DNA from: Fibrobacterota bacterium
Lineage (GTDB): Bacteria > Fibrobacterota > Fibrobacteria > UBA11236
Assembly: GCA_019509785.1 (NCBI GenBank)
Contig: JAEKLQ010000025.1
Location: forward strand, 62,001-126,000
Reading direction: 5' to 3'
Length of the DNA: 64,000 nt
Shown here one piece after another: positions 8,493 to 17,088 of the stretch. The notes under the pieces are model-generated. The model ran no database searches, was not told the DNA's origin, and saw nothing but the letters and a program-made list of their open reading frames with translations. Positions within the stretch are counted from its first letter, which is position 1, and every line of letters starts with the position of its first letter. A program made the translations under genes and the position numbers.

Positions 8493-9656
8493 TTAAGCCG
8501 GGCTTTGCATCTCTTTCAAGATTTCCAGGAACAAGCGGATGCCGATTTCGATGGCATCGTCGTTGAAATCGAAGCGCGGATTGTGAAGCCCGCCCTGCTT
8601 ATCTCCCAGCCCGAGCCATAGGTAGGCTCCGGGAGCCTTCTCGAGGAGGAACGGGAAGTCCTCGGCGGCCATGCTGGGCCGCGGTTCCAGGACGGCTTCG
8701 GCGCCGAAGGCGCGTATGGCGGCGCGTCGGGCCAAGGCGGACATGGCGGCATCGTTGCGGAGCGCGGGGCAGCCCTCCACCCACCGCAGATCGGATTCCA
8801 GGCCGAGGCCGCGGCAAAGGTTCGTCGCCAACGTTTCCAAGCCCTCGCGCAGGCGCGTCCTCACGGCAGGGGCATGCGCGCGCACCGTACCGCGCAACAG
8901 GCATTCTTCCGGGATCACGTTGTAGGCGCGGCCGGCTTGGATATGGGCGAAGGTCACCACCGCCGTATCCAGAGGATCGATATTACGGCTGACCAGGGAT
9001 TGGGCCGCGGTCACGAGCTGGGCGGCGGCGAAGACGGGGTCGCGGGTGAGATGGGGCTGCGCTCCGTGGCCGCCCCGACCCGACACCTTGATTTCGAAAT
9101 TATCCACCGAGGCCATCACCGCGCCGGAATGCACGCCGATGGACCCGAAGGGGAGTTCGGGCCATCCATGCAGGCCGAACACCGCCTCTACCTTGGGATT
9201 ATCCAGGGCGCCGGCCAGGGCCATCTGCTTGGCGCCGTTGCCCGCCTCTTCGGCGGGTTGGAAAAGGCATAACACGTCGGTGGCGTAGGGCTTCCCGGCG
9301 CGGGCCAAGTGTTTGGCGAATCCCAGGAGGATGGCGGTATGGCCGTCGTGGCCGCAGGCATGCATGGCCTTGCCGCCCTTCGCGGCCCAGGGCAGTCCCG
9401 AGGTTTCTTCCATGGGAAGGGCGTCCAGATCGGCGCGGAAGGCGACCGCGCGCGAGCGATCGCCCCCGGGCCAGCGGGCCGAAAGGGCGGCGCTGCCGGG
9501 GAATTCCCGCAACTCGAATCCGGCCGAGCGCAGATCGGCGGCCACGCGATCGCGGGTGCGGTACTCCTGGCCGGAAAGTTCGGGGTCGGAATGCACGGCG
9601 CGGCGGAAGGCCACGCAGTCGCGGATGAGTCCCGGATCGAGCGCGGGCGCGCCCAT
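8493..9656 (-). CDS. M20-family amidohydrolase
   Basis: With the start at 9656 the protein is 387 residues, the normal size for the hippurate hydrolase/N-acyl-amino-acid amidohydrolase branch of M20. Metal-binding motifs are visible: HACGHDGHT near residue 100, FQPAEEAGNGA, LHGWPELPFG, and the dimerisation-domain motif GRGGHGAQP. Such cytosolic enzymes remove acyl groups from amino acids or related amides using a dinuclear metal centre. The ATG overlaps the stop of the upstream M23 gene by one base (TGATG), so translation is coupled. The exact substrate is not predictable. Confidence 0.88.
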   Translation of the reverse strand: MGAPALDPGLIRDCVAFRRAVHSDPELSGQEYRTRDRVAADLRSAGFELREFPGSAALSARWPGGDRSRAVAFRADLDALPMEETSGLPWAAKGGKAMHACGHDGHTAILLGFAKHLARAGKPYATDVLCLFQPAEEAGNGAKQMALAGALDNPKVEAVFGLHGWPELPFGSIGVHSGAVMASVDNFEIKVSGRGGHGAQPHLTRDPVFAAAQLVTAAQSLVSRNIDPLDTAVVTFAHIQAGRAYNVIPEECLLRGTVRAHAPAVRTRLREGLETLATNLCRGLGLESDLRWVEGCPALRNDAAMSALARRAAIRAFGAEAVLEPRPSMAAEDFPFLLEKAPGAYLWLGLGDKQGGLHNPRFDFNDDAIEIGIRLFLEILKEMQSPA

Positions 9657-10576
9657 CACGAACCCGATCGTCTGCCTGGCGCGCCTGAGACCAGGCGCAG
9701 CTCGGGCAGGAAATAGTTCATGGGATCGACCTTGGCCCCGCGCACGGTGAGTTCGAAGTGCAAGTGCGCGCCCGTGGCCACGCCGGTCATGCCCATGGTG
9801 CCGATGGGCTGACCGCGCGCCACCTTCTGCCCGCGCTTCACGGTAACGTCCTGCAAATGGGCGTAAAAGGTTTCCACCCCGCGGCCGTGTTCGATGCGCA
9901 GGCAATTGCCCCAGAGCAGATCCTTCTCGACCGAGGCGACCGTGCCTCCGCCGGCGGCATAGACGGGAGCGCCGGCTTGCTGGGAGAAATCGACACCCGC
10001 ATGCAGGGCCTTGCGGCCCGTGAAGGGATCGGGGCTGTAGCCGAAGCCGCGGGTGTTGAGGGCCGCGGGGGCGACGGGCAAGGAGGTAGGGAGGCCTTCG
10101 ACCAGATCGGAGCGCGCCTGGAGAAGGGCCAAGGTGCTGTCCAGGGAAACCGAGATGGCCCGGGCCTTGGCCAGGGCGACGCCGGGATCGGGACGGCCGG
10201 CGCTGGCATGCAGGAAGGAGAAGAGGCCGGAGGACTTCTGCTTCGCATCGCTTTCCATGTACTCCACGCCGGAGAGCAGCAGAGCGTTTACTTTCTGTTC
10301 TTCCAAGTGGGCCAGTTCCCCGTGCAGGCCGCGCAGATCCTGGTCGAGCTTGCCAACGCGCGCCTCCAAGGCGCGGTTTTCCTCGCCCAGCCGTTTGCGT
10401 AAGGCGCGAGTCTGGTCCGGCTCATGCAAGGAACCCGTCACGACCAGCCAGACCCCGAGGGTGGCCAGCGGCACGGCCACGCAGGCGGCGATGATCAGCG
10501 AGCGCCGGGAGACCGCGAGGGAACGTACCCGCGAGGTGTCCTTGGGGTAGAAATTGATCCGGAGTTTATCGTCCAT
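9656..10576 (-). CDS. M23 (LytM-type) peptidase with membrane anchor
   Basis: The 306-residue protein has a short cytoplasmic N-terminus, one membrane segment (about 27-48) and a periplasmic coiled coil (about 55-97). A C-terminal LytM domain carries the zinc ligands H192-x3-D196 and H271-x-H273 (HLHFE), so it should be a catalytically competent peptidoglycan endopeptidase, not a degenerate activator. It resembles cell-division or morphogenesis M23 proteins. It follows the 102-residue protein gene by 22 bases and is coupled to the amidohydrolase gene by a TGATG overlap. No ribosome site is evident, so it may be translated by read-through of ribosomes from upstream. Confidence 0.88.
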   Translation of the reverse strand: MDDKLRINFYPKDTSRVRSLAVSRRSLIIAACVAVPLATLGVWLVVTGSLHEPDQTRALRKRLGEENRALEARVGKLDQDLRGLHGELAHLEEQKVNALLLSGVEYMESDAKQKSSGLFSFLHASAGRPDPGVALAKARAISVSLDSTLALLQARSDLVEGLPTSLPVAPAALNTRGFGYSPDPFTGRKALHAGVDFSQQAGAPVYAAGGGTVASVEKDLLWGNCLRIEHGRGVETFYAHLQDVTVKRGQKVARGQPIGTMGMTGVATGAHLHFELTVRGAKVDPMNYFLPELRLVSGAPGRRSGS

Positions 10577-10598
10577 CGGATGGGCGCCGGCCCGCCGA

Positions 10599-10907
10599 TC
10601 AGCGCGGCCGCTTCTGGAGCTGGCCGAGCCTGGCTTCCAGCTCGGAGATGTTCTTCTTGTACTTCTCGATGTTGCGCTGCATATCGGTCACGCCCGGCCG
10701 CATGCCGAAGCGGTCGAGGGTTTCGTCGAGAAGGGCCAGATGGGCCTCCTTCCCGAGCTCGGTGAACTCGCGGATCAGCTTGCGGCGTTCCGCCATCAGA
10801 TCGAGGTGCAGTTTCCCGGTGCGGGCCGCTTCCTCGATCTTATTGGCCGAGGTCTGCGCCCCGGTCAGGACCGATTTCTTCAATTTTTCCAGGAAACTGT
10901 CGGTCAT
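10599..10907 (-). CDS. Small coiled-coil protein, unknown function
   Basis: This 102-residue protein is almost entirely helical in appearance and charged (LEKLKKSVLTGAQTSANKIEEAARTGKLHLDLM, then ISELEARLGQL). It has no signal peptide or membrane segment. The start has GGAAGGACGG upstream. It is the first gene of the run that continues into the M23 peptidase, so a role in envelope or division assembly is possible. I do not recognise a family. Confidence 0.7.
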   Translation of the reverse strand: MTDSFLEKLKKSVLTGAQTSANKIEEAARTGKLHLDLMAERRKLIREFTELGKEAHLALLDETLDRFGMRPGVTDMQRNIEKYKKNISELEARLGQLQKRPR

Positions 10908-10982
10908 GGTCCGTCCTTCCCGATTGGCCTTGCCCGCCGGACCCGGAGTCCAGGCGTCCAGGAAGGCCCTCAGCCGGATGCT

Positions 10983-10988
10983 AATATA
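10983..10988 (-). promoter_or_regulatory. -10-like box upstream of the small coiled-coil gene
   Basis: TATATT on the leftward strand, inside an A+T island in otherwise GC-rich sequence, lies about 75 bases before the start at 10907. No convincing -35 element was found. Confidence 0.3.
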
Positions 10989-11043
10989 GTATTCAGGCCG
11001 AAGGGAAGGTCAGCGATTCCGGCTTTGGGAAGGCCAGGGTATT

Positions 11044-11289
11044 TCACGGTTCCTCGGGGAAACCCGGTTCGGCCGCGGCCTGGTTTTCCTCGTTCTCCGC
11101 CAACTCGCGTTCGCGTTCCGCGCGCAAGGTTTCGGTGATGATGTGCCGGAAATTGGTGTCCACGAAATCGAAGACGTCGTCCTGGGCAGCCTGCGGATCG
11201 TCCATCAGCAGTTCCTGCACGCATAGGGCGGTGGAAATCATGATTTCCTTGACCAACTCTTCATCGTACATCCTCAGATGCTCTTGCAC
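11044..11289 (-). CDS. Small acidic protein, unknown function
   Basis: The 81-residue protein is acidic and helical (YDEELVKEIMISTALCVQELL, then DDVFDFVDTNFRHIITETL). It starts with GTG, supported by AGAAGG seven bases upstream; an ATG six codons later is the alternative. It has its own promoter and a small palindrome that could be an operator at the transcription start. No family is recognised. Confidence 0.65.
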   Translation of the reverse strand: MQEHLRMYDEELVKEIMISTALCVQELLMDDPQAAQDDVFDFVDTNFRHIITETLRAERERELAENEENQAAAEPGFPEEP

Positions 11290-11308
11290 GGGGCCGCCTT
11301 CTTTCGGT

Positions 11309-11322
11309 AGTCACGGGTGACT
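11309..11322. promoter_or_regulatory. Possible operator palindrome
   Basis: AGTCAC-GG-GTGACT is a perfect 6-bp inverted repeat with a 2-base spacer. It begins nine bases downstream of the TATAAT at 11332-11337, so a bound protein would sit on the transcription start of the small acidic protein gene. Confidence 0.4.
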
Positions 11323-11331
11323 GCTCGGATG

Positions 11332-11361
11332 ATTATACGAATCGCCCGATCCGGCGCGCAA
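11332..11361 (-). promoter_or_regulatory. Promoter of the small acidic protein gene
   Basis: On the leftward strand TTGCGC (11361-11356), an 18-base spacer and a perfect TATAAT (11337-11332) precede the GTG start at 11289 by about 42 bases. Confidence 0.5.
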
Positions 11362-11500
11362 GACAAGTCAGGCCCGGGTTTTTATCTTGAGCCGGGCCTG
11401 CGCGCCGGCGTATAGGGCCCTCGCGTTGCGGATGGCTTGGACTTTTTTCGGATTTTGCGATCGCCCATGCAGGTGATCGCGACCAGAAGCGGATCGATTG

Positions 11501-12823
11501 ATGGCGGATGCAAAGACCGGGGATGGAATGCGGCTTCGGGGCGCCGGCCGCACCTTCGCCAGAGAGGTGGTCGTCCCCATCATCCTGGCGCTGGTGGTCA
11601 TCCAGTTCGTCATCCAGGCATTCAAGATCCCTTCGGCTTCGATGGAGGACTCCCTCCTCATCGGGGACTTCCTCTTGGGCCTCAAATTCGTTTACGGATC
11701 GCCCCTTCCGTATTCCCACCATAAGCTGCCCGGCCTCACCGATCCCAAGCCCGGCGACGTCCTCATCTTCAAGTATCCCGGGGATCCGGAATATCCCGAG
11801 GGCGATACCAAGCGGTATAAGTTCCTGGCCAACCTTTTCCTGTTCGGCAACCTCTATTGGGATAACCATCCAGCCCCCGGCGAGAAGAGCCTGGTGTGGT
11901 ACATGCCCAAGGATTTCATCAAGCGGTGCATAGCGCAAAGCGGGCAGGTCATCACCGTCTCGGGCCCCAAGCTGCTCATCGACGGGAAGGAATCGCCGCT
12001 GCCGCGTAGGGGCAAGTTCCGGGACGATCGCGGTTACGATCCACAGCGCGATACCCTGAATTTCCGATTGCCGGTTCCGGGCGAAACCATCGACTTCGAT
12101 ACCTTGACCCTGGAGCACGCGGTGTGGATGCGCTCCCTGGCCTACCAGGAGCATCCGGACGAGGACGTGCAGTTGCAGCTTGACTTGATGAAGGATTCCG
12201 TGGTCGATAACGATTACGTGCTGCCTTACCTGAACGGCGATCCCGCCAACCAATCCCATGGCGCGGTCTACGCCCTGCTCAACCTGCCCTTCCAAAGGAT
12301 GTTCCAGGGCAGCACCATGTACCTGCATTCGGAAAACGTCCCCTTCAAGGTTTTCCAGGACGCGGCCCGTTACGGCTTCATCCGCACCAACGATCTGCCC
12401 GCCTTCCGTACTTATGATCCGTCGGATAGCGCGGCGGCGCGGGCCGCGCATTCGGGCCGCCGCGTGGACAGCAATGAGTATTTCCTGGGCTGCTATCTCC
12501 AGTTCGTGGGCCAGAACATACGGGGCCAGAGCGACTCCCTGCACCACTACCGCATCCGCCCTTCCTTGATCATCAACGGCCAGCGGTCCAGCAAATATAC
12601 GGTCATGAAGAAGTGCTTTTTCATGATGGGGGACAACCGCGATCGCTCCTCGGACAGCCGCTATTGGGGCCTTTTGTCCAAGGATTTCGTGAAGGCGAAA
12701 GCCTTCATCATCTACTTCTCCTTCGACGACGCGGACGATCGCTTTTCCTTCACCAACCCGTTTTCTTGGTTGCTTATCCCGGGCAAGATCCGGTGGAGCC
12801 GGATCGGGAAGCTGATTGACTAG
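11501..12823 (+). CDS. lepB: Signal peptidase I with a large insertion
   Basis: The 440-residue protein has one N-terminal membrane segment (about 23-41) followed by the catalytic serine motif PSASMEDSL (S47). The general-base lysine is K141 in DFIKRCIAQSG and the box E motif MMGDNRDRSSDSRYWG lies near 375. About 230 residues separate K141 from box E, well over 100 more than in compact signal peptidases. The extra sequence contains QLQLDLMKDSVVDNDYVL and other segments I cannot place. It cleaves Sec/Tat signal peptides at the outer face of the inner membrane. The ATG at 11501 is preferred over the TTG just before it. The next gene overlaps its stop. Confidence 0.9.
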   Translation: MADAKTGDGMRLRGAGRTFAREVVVPIILALVVIQFVIQAFKIPSASMEDSLLIGDFLLGLKFVYGSPLPYSHHKLPGLTDPKPGDVLIFKYPGDPEYPEGDTKRYKFLANLFLFGNLYWDNHPAPGEKSLVWYMPKDFIKRCIAQSGQVITVSGPKLLIDGKESPLPRRGKFRDDRGYDPQRDTLNFRLPVPGETIDFDTLTLEHAVWMRSLAYQEHPDEDVQLQLDLMKDSVVDNDYVLPYLNGDPANQSHGAVYALLNLPFQRMFQGSTMYLHSENVPFKVFQDAARYGFIRTNDLPAFRTYDPSDSAAARAAHSGRRVDSNEYFLGCYLQFVGQNIRGQSDSLHHYRIRPSLIINGQRSSKYTVMKKCFFMMGDNRDRSSDSRYWGLLSKDFVKAKAFIIYFSFDDADDRFSFTNPFSWLLIPGKIRWSRIGKLID

Positions 12824-14771
12824 GGTAAGCCTGCGGGCGGCGACGGCCGCCGGCGGACTGCTGCTCGCTGCCTGCGCCCATATGGAGGCCCCTCCCGGAG
12901 GCCCCGTCGACACCAAGAAGCCCTTCATCACCGCGGTGCAGCCCGCGCCCGATTCCACCCGCGTGGGCCTGGATCTGGATGCCCGCATCAAGTTCTCGGA
13001 ATGGGTGGCGCAGGACGTCGAACGCGGTAAGGTCTATCTGGTCCCTCCCCTGGCTAAGCGGATCCGGCCGCGCCTCTCGGGGAATGAATTGCGCGTGACC
13101 AGCACCGGCCGCCTGGATACCAACACGACCTACGTACTGGGAGTGCTGGAAACGGTGAAGGATTTGAACGGCCTGCCGCTGGAGTCTCCCTTGCAGCTCG
13201 CTTTCTCCACCGGCCCCTCCCTCGACTCCGGCAGCCTGGCCGGCGTAGTCGCCCCCTTCCAGGGCCGGCCCTCGCTCGGCGCATTCGCGGCCTTATACCC
13301 GCGCGGCCCGGAGCTGCGCGGACGCTTCCAGCACCTCACCCATCGCAACGATAGCGTGGTGGTACCCGCGCCCCAGCCGGAGCCCCGCAAGGAGAAGCCG
13401 GCCTACATCGTGCCCGCGGATACCCTGGGGCATTTCGCATTCACGCACGTGCGGCCCGGCCGCTACGCCTTGCTCGGGTTCCAGGACGTGAACGGCAATC
13501 TCACCCCCGAGGTGGGCGGCGAGGCCCTGGCCATCGGCCCTTCCGTGGACATCGCCAAATCCGGCCAGGCCGCGGCGTCCTCCGCCGCGGGATCGGCTTC
13601 GGGGGACGCGCAAACGCTGACCCTGGCCCCGTACGACACCGTGCCTTTGCGTTTGACCGCGGCCCGCTGGGTCCAGGAAGGGATGTACCAGGGCAAGTGC
13701 CTGGGCACCGTGCGCCTGAAGCTCAGCCGTCCGCCGCATCCCCTGGCGGCCTTGCGCCGCGACGCCTACGACCTGCATAGGGCGGGGCCGGCCGGAAAGC
13801 CCGCCGGCGCGTCCTTGCCGATCCTGGACGTATGCCTGAATCCGCTCTCGGGGGAGATCGAAATCGCCACCATGCCCCTCGATCGCGATAGCCAATACGT
13901 GGCCTCCTGCGCGGGCCTGCGCGATCCCAACGGTAACCTGGCCGATACCTCGCATAACCGCGCCGCCTTCAAGGCCGACACCGCGGCGCGCGATACGACC
14001 AAGGCGGAACCGGTTTTCCTGGGGCCGCGCAAAGTCTCGGGGGAAGTCCCGCGCCTGCCTCCCAACGGGCTCGCGCCCGGAGCCGGCCTTACCGCCTATT
14101 ATCCGCGCCTGCTGACCGATTCGCTGCAAGCCTGGCTACGCGCGCATCTGCAAGCCAAGCTGGATACCGCGCCGCTGCCCTACGCATTGGAGCGCATCAG
14201 CCACCACGAGTTCTCCCTCAAGTTCCCGTCGATCGCGCCCAAGGGGCAGCACCTGGTGCTGGCCCTCAAGTCCGACAGCGGGACCGCGCCGCGCGCGGGG
14301 AGCGCGCCGGCGCCCGGAACGTCCGCCCCGGCCGCGCCTGCCGCAACGCCCTGGGCCGGATTCGTTTTGGCCGACGCGGCGAAGATGGGGTCGCTCAAGT
14401 TCAAACAAGATCGTTCCGCGTACGGCTCGCGCTTGGTGGTGCGGTCTTTGACTTCCCCCTTCGAAGCTTCCCGGGTCACCCCCGCCGCCGATGAGGTCAC
14501 CGTCGATAGCTTGCCCGAAGGGTTTTATGCGGTGGATTATTTCCGCGATGCCAACGGCGATGCCGTTTGGGAACCCGGCAACCTCGCGCCATGGACCCTC
14601 GGGGAGCCTTACGTGCAATGGGCCGATTCCGTGGAAGTGAAGGCCGGGATAGCCGGCCGCGGCGACGGCAGGCCTCCCGGAACGCGGCGCGCGGCCCCGG
14701 CCGATTCCACCAAGGCGGAAGGGTCCATCCCTATCCCCGAGAGGAAGCTGGCCTGGCCTCCGGCTTGGTAG
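12816..14771 (+). CDS. Lipoprotein with SbsA-type Ig-like domain
   Basis: The 651-residue protein starts at a TTG inside the end of lepB (8-base overlap) and carries a lipobox LAAC (Cys20), soon followed by APPGGPVDTKKPFI. This Pro-Gly-Gly-Pro, D-T pattern after the lipid anchor, then an SbsA-like Ig domain (about 35-130), is typical of a lipoprotein family widespread in Bacteroidota. The middle and C-terminal parts hold more beta-rich repeats (PFQGRPSLGAFAALYP, LPEGFYAVDYFRDANGDAVW) resembling prealbumin-like or carboxypeptidase-regulatory modules. It is presumably on the outer-membrane surface. Function is unknown; it is co-transcribed with signal peptidase. Confidence 0.8.
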   Translation: MTRVSLRAATAAGGLLLAACAHMEAPPGGPVDTKKPFITAVQPAPDSTRVGLDLDARIKFSEWVAQDVERGKVYLVPPLAKRIRPRLSGNELRVTSTGRLDTNTTYVLGVLETVKDLNGLPLESPLQLAFSTGPSLDSGSLAGVVAPFQGRPSLGAFAALYPRGPELRGRFQHLTHRNDSVVVPAPQPEPRKEKPAYIVPADTLGHFAFTHVRPGRYALLGFQDVNGNLTPEVGGEALAIGPSVDIAKSGQAAASSAAGSASGDAQTLTLAPYDTVPLRLTAARWVQEGMYQGKCLGTVRLKLSRPPHPLAALRRDAYDLHRAGPAGKPAGASLPILDVCLNPLSGEIEIATMPLDRDSQYVASCAGLRDPNGNLADTSHNRAAFKADTAARDTTKAEPVFLGPRKVSGEVPRLPPNGLAPGAGLTAYYPRLLTDSLQAWLRAHLQAKLDTAPLPYALERISHHEFSLKFPSIAPKGQHLVLALKSDSGTAPRAGSAPAPGTSAPAAPAATPWAGFVLADAAKMGSLKFKQDRSAYGSRLVVRSLTSPFEASRVTPAADEVTVDSLPEGFYAVDYFRDANGDAVWEPGNLAPWTLGEPYVQWADSVEVKAGIAGRGDGRPPGTRRAAPADSTKAEGSIPIPERKLAWPPAW

Positions 14772-14859
14772 GCCGATTGATTCCGGCGAGGCTTCCCGGT
14801 AAATCCAAGTGAGACGAATCACGATCCTTCCCGATTAGGCGGAAATAGCCGGAAAATGT

Positions 14860-14867
14860 TACCTTTC
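14860..14867 (+). promoter_or_regulatory. TAnnTTT-type box upstream of the kinase operon
   Basis: TACCTTTC differs from the Bacteroidota -7 consensus TAnnTTTG only in its last base. It lies ten bases before the ATG at 14878. Here a GGGAG ribosome site is also present, so the transcript may carry a very short leader. Confidence 0.35.
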
Positions 14868-14877
14868 CCCGGGAGTT

Positions 14878-15399
14878 ATGGACGATTTCGTGCCCATCGC
14901 GACCAGCGCGGAACGCCCTTCGCTGGAGCGGCTGGGGAAGTATCTTAGCCACCACGGCATCCTGTGCCGGGTGCGCCCGGACGAGCGGGCGGCCCGCCCC
15001 GGCGGGCCTGGCGCGGAGAAGTACCATTTGGTCGTGTCGCCCGGAAACCTGGAACAGGCCCAAAAGGTGCTCAGCGAGGTCGCCTTAAGCGGCGACATGG
15101 AAGAGGCCGAGCAAGCCATCGAGATCCAGTTCGACGGTACCGAGCGCATCGAAGTCGCCACCTGGTTGCAAATCCTGCTGGACGAACAAGACCACGAGGG
15201 GTCGCCCATCTTCTTCTTCCGGCCGGAGTACGAAGCCATCCTCGATGAACTGCATGCATCGGGAAAAGTGGACATCCCCCTTTACATCCTGAAGGGCCTG
15301 GCCAGCTTCATCCCGGACGGACCCAAGCGTGCCGTGATGGGCCCCGGCCTCCAAGGCTTCTTCGGCCTTATCGAAGCGGTGGCCCGGGGCGAAGCATGA
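14878..15399 (+). CDS. Conserved small protein coupled to a Ser/Thr kinase
   Basis: The 173-residue soluble protein has an N-terminal part (SLERLGKYLSHHGILCRV, then YHLVVSPGNLEQAQKVLSE) that resembles DUF2007-like signal-transduction domains. The C-terminal half has an acidic segment and GSPIFFFRPEYEAILDEL. The last four bases overlap the kinase start (ATGA), so the two proteins are made together and may interact. GGGAG precedes the ATG. The DUF2007 resemblance is by eye only. Confidence 0.7.
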   Translation: MDDFVPIATSAERPSLERLGKYLSHHGILCRVRPDERAARPGGPGAEKYHLVVSPGNLEQAQKVLSEVALSGDMEEAEQAIEIQFDGTERIEVATWLQILLDEQDHEGSPIFFFRPEYEAILDELHASGKVDIPLYILKGLASFIPDGPKRAVMGPGLQGFFGLIEAVARGEA

Positions 15400-17066
15400 T
15401 CCTCTCTGAAGCCACCGACACCCGCTACGACGTCGTCAAGTTGTTGGGGCAAGGCGCTTCGGCGACGGTGTACCTGGCCCGCCATATCGCCCTGGGCGAA
15501 CTGCGCGTGCTGAAAATCCTGCATCATGACATGATGCTGGATCCGCGCCGTCGCGAGAAGTTCAAGATGGAAGCGCAGGTCTCCGCCCACCTCAAGCATC
15601 CCGCCATCGTCCAGGTTTTCGACGTGACGCAGACCAACTCCAAGCTGCAAATCGAGATGGAGTACATCGACGGGATGAGCCTGCGGCAATTCCTGGAGAA
15701 GCGCAAGCATTTCCCTTTGTCCGTGGCCCTGGCCATCACCTATGCCGTGCTGGAAGGCATGGAACATGCGCATAAGGCCCGCCTGACTTTCGGGGAGACG
15801 GTGCTCGACGGGGTGATCCATCGGGACCTGAAGCCCGAGAACATCCTCTTGCGCCGCAATGGCCAGCCCGTGATCTGCGATTTCGGCGTGGCCAAGGTCG
15901 GCGCGGATCTGATGACGCAGACCCAGCACATCAGCGGAAGCGTGGCCTACATGGCCCCGGAACGGCTGCGCGGCGAATTGAGCACGCGCAGCATCGACGT
16001 GTTCGCCCTGGGGGTGATGCTGTTCGAATTGCATAAGGGCTATCGCCCTTTCCCCGGCAACAACAAGGCACAAGTGCTCGAGAACATCCTGAAATGGAAC
16101 CTCGTCGATCTCGATGCGGCCTGGAAGGGAAGCGACGAGGCGGTGCTGGACGTGGCGAAGAAAGCCATGGCCCGCGAACCGTCCCAACGATACCAGGACG
16201 CCGGCCAAATGCTCGCCGCTCTGCGTACCATTTACAAGCTCTACCATGGGGATGCCCCTCCCGCCGCCGTCATCCAGGATTACCTGGCCCGCGGCCATTT
16301 CACCACCGCCGAGTTCCGCGCCCTGATGCCCGAGGAAACCCCCTGGCGCTCACGGCTCCTTAAACTGGTTGCGGGCGCCTGCGTGGCCGGCGCCGCCGCA
16401 TCCGTCTGGCTGTCCTTCCATGGAGGCCCGCTCAAGAACGCCGGCGTCGCCAAGGCCGCGCCGGGTCCCGCATCCTCGGACGCGGACCCTGGGAAACCGA
16501 AGGGGACCGGTGAAGCCGGTGGCCCGAGCGTCGCCGCAGCGGTCCCGCCGGCGGGCAGCCCCAATGCTACGGCCACGGCGACGGGCCAGGTTAACACCGC
16601 GGTTACCCCGGCTCCGGCGGCGCAATCCCCCGCGGAGGCGGAGAATCAAGTGCGCGCCCTGCCCCCGGAAGCCAGGCAAGGCGGCTATTACTCCTTGGCC
16701 AAGGCCTCGCTGCGCGAGGGCGCAGATCCCGGCCGCGCCCTGCTCCTGGTCAACAAGGCCCTCGATTTCTCCTATCACCCCACCATCGCTTTGCTCAAGG
16801 TCGAAATCCTGCAGGACCAGGATATGTACAACCTGGCCGGCGGCGAGTTGGATCGCGTGCGGCCTTGGCTCGCGCGCATGACCCGCGACAACCAAGCGCA
16901 ATACTACTGGCTGCTGGCTCAGCAGAACCTCCGGCGCGGAGGCGTCGTGGGGCCTAAGGCGCGCGCCAGGGCCAAATTCGCCTTGCGCCGTTACCTCTCC
17001 CTCAGTCCCAAAGGCGCGGAAGAAAACCTGAAGTCCGCCCGCCAGGAATTGCGCGCGCTCCCTTGA
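15396..17066 (+). CDS. Membrane-anchored Ser/Thr protein kinase
   Basis: A complete Hanks-type kinase domain occupies about residues 10-275: LLGQGASATVYLA glycine loop, K40, HRDLKPEN with D144, DFG 162-164 and the MAPERL activation-segment motif. A single membrane segment (about 326-344) separates it from an Ala/Pro-rich linker. The periplasmic part (about 410-556) is helical and TPR-like (LRALPPEARQGGYYSLAKA). All catalytic residues are present. It probably senses an envelope signal and phosphorylates cytosolic targets. It forms an operon with the preceding small protein. The ligand is unknown. Confidence 0.9.
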   Translation: MILSEATDTRYDVVKLLGQGASATVYLARHIALGELRVLKILHHDMMLDPRRREKFKMEAQVSAHLKHPAIVQVFDVTQTNSKLQIEMEYIDGMSLRQFLEKRKHFPLSVALAITYAVLEGMEHAHKARLTFGETVLDGVIHRDLKPENILLRRNGQPVICDFGVAKVGADLMTQTQHISGSVAYMAPERLRGELSTRSIDVFALGVMLFELHKGYRPFPGNNKAQVLENILKWNLVDLDAAWKGSDEAVLDVAKKAMAREPSQRYQDAGQMLAALRTIYKLYHGDAPPAAVIQDYLARGHFTTAEFRALMPEETPWRSRLLKLVAGACVAGAAASVWLSFHGGPLKNAGVAKAAPGPASSDADPGKPKGTGEAGGPSVAAAVPPAGSPNATATATGQVNTAVTPAPAAQSPAEAENQVRALPPEARQGGYYSLAKASLREGADPGRALLLVNKALDFSYHPTIALLKVEILQDQDMYNLAGGELDRVRPWLARMTRDNQAQYYWLLAQQNLRRGGVVGPKARARAKFALRRYLSLSPKGAEENLKSARQELRALP

Positions 17067-17088
17067 TCATTAACGTTAGGACCCGCCC

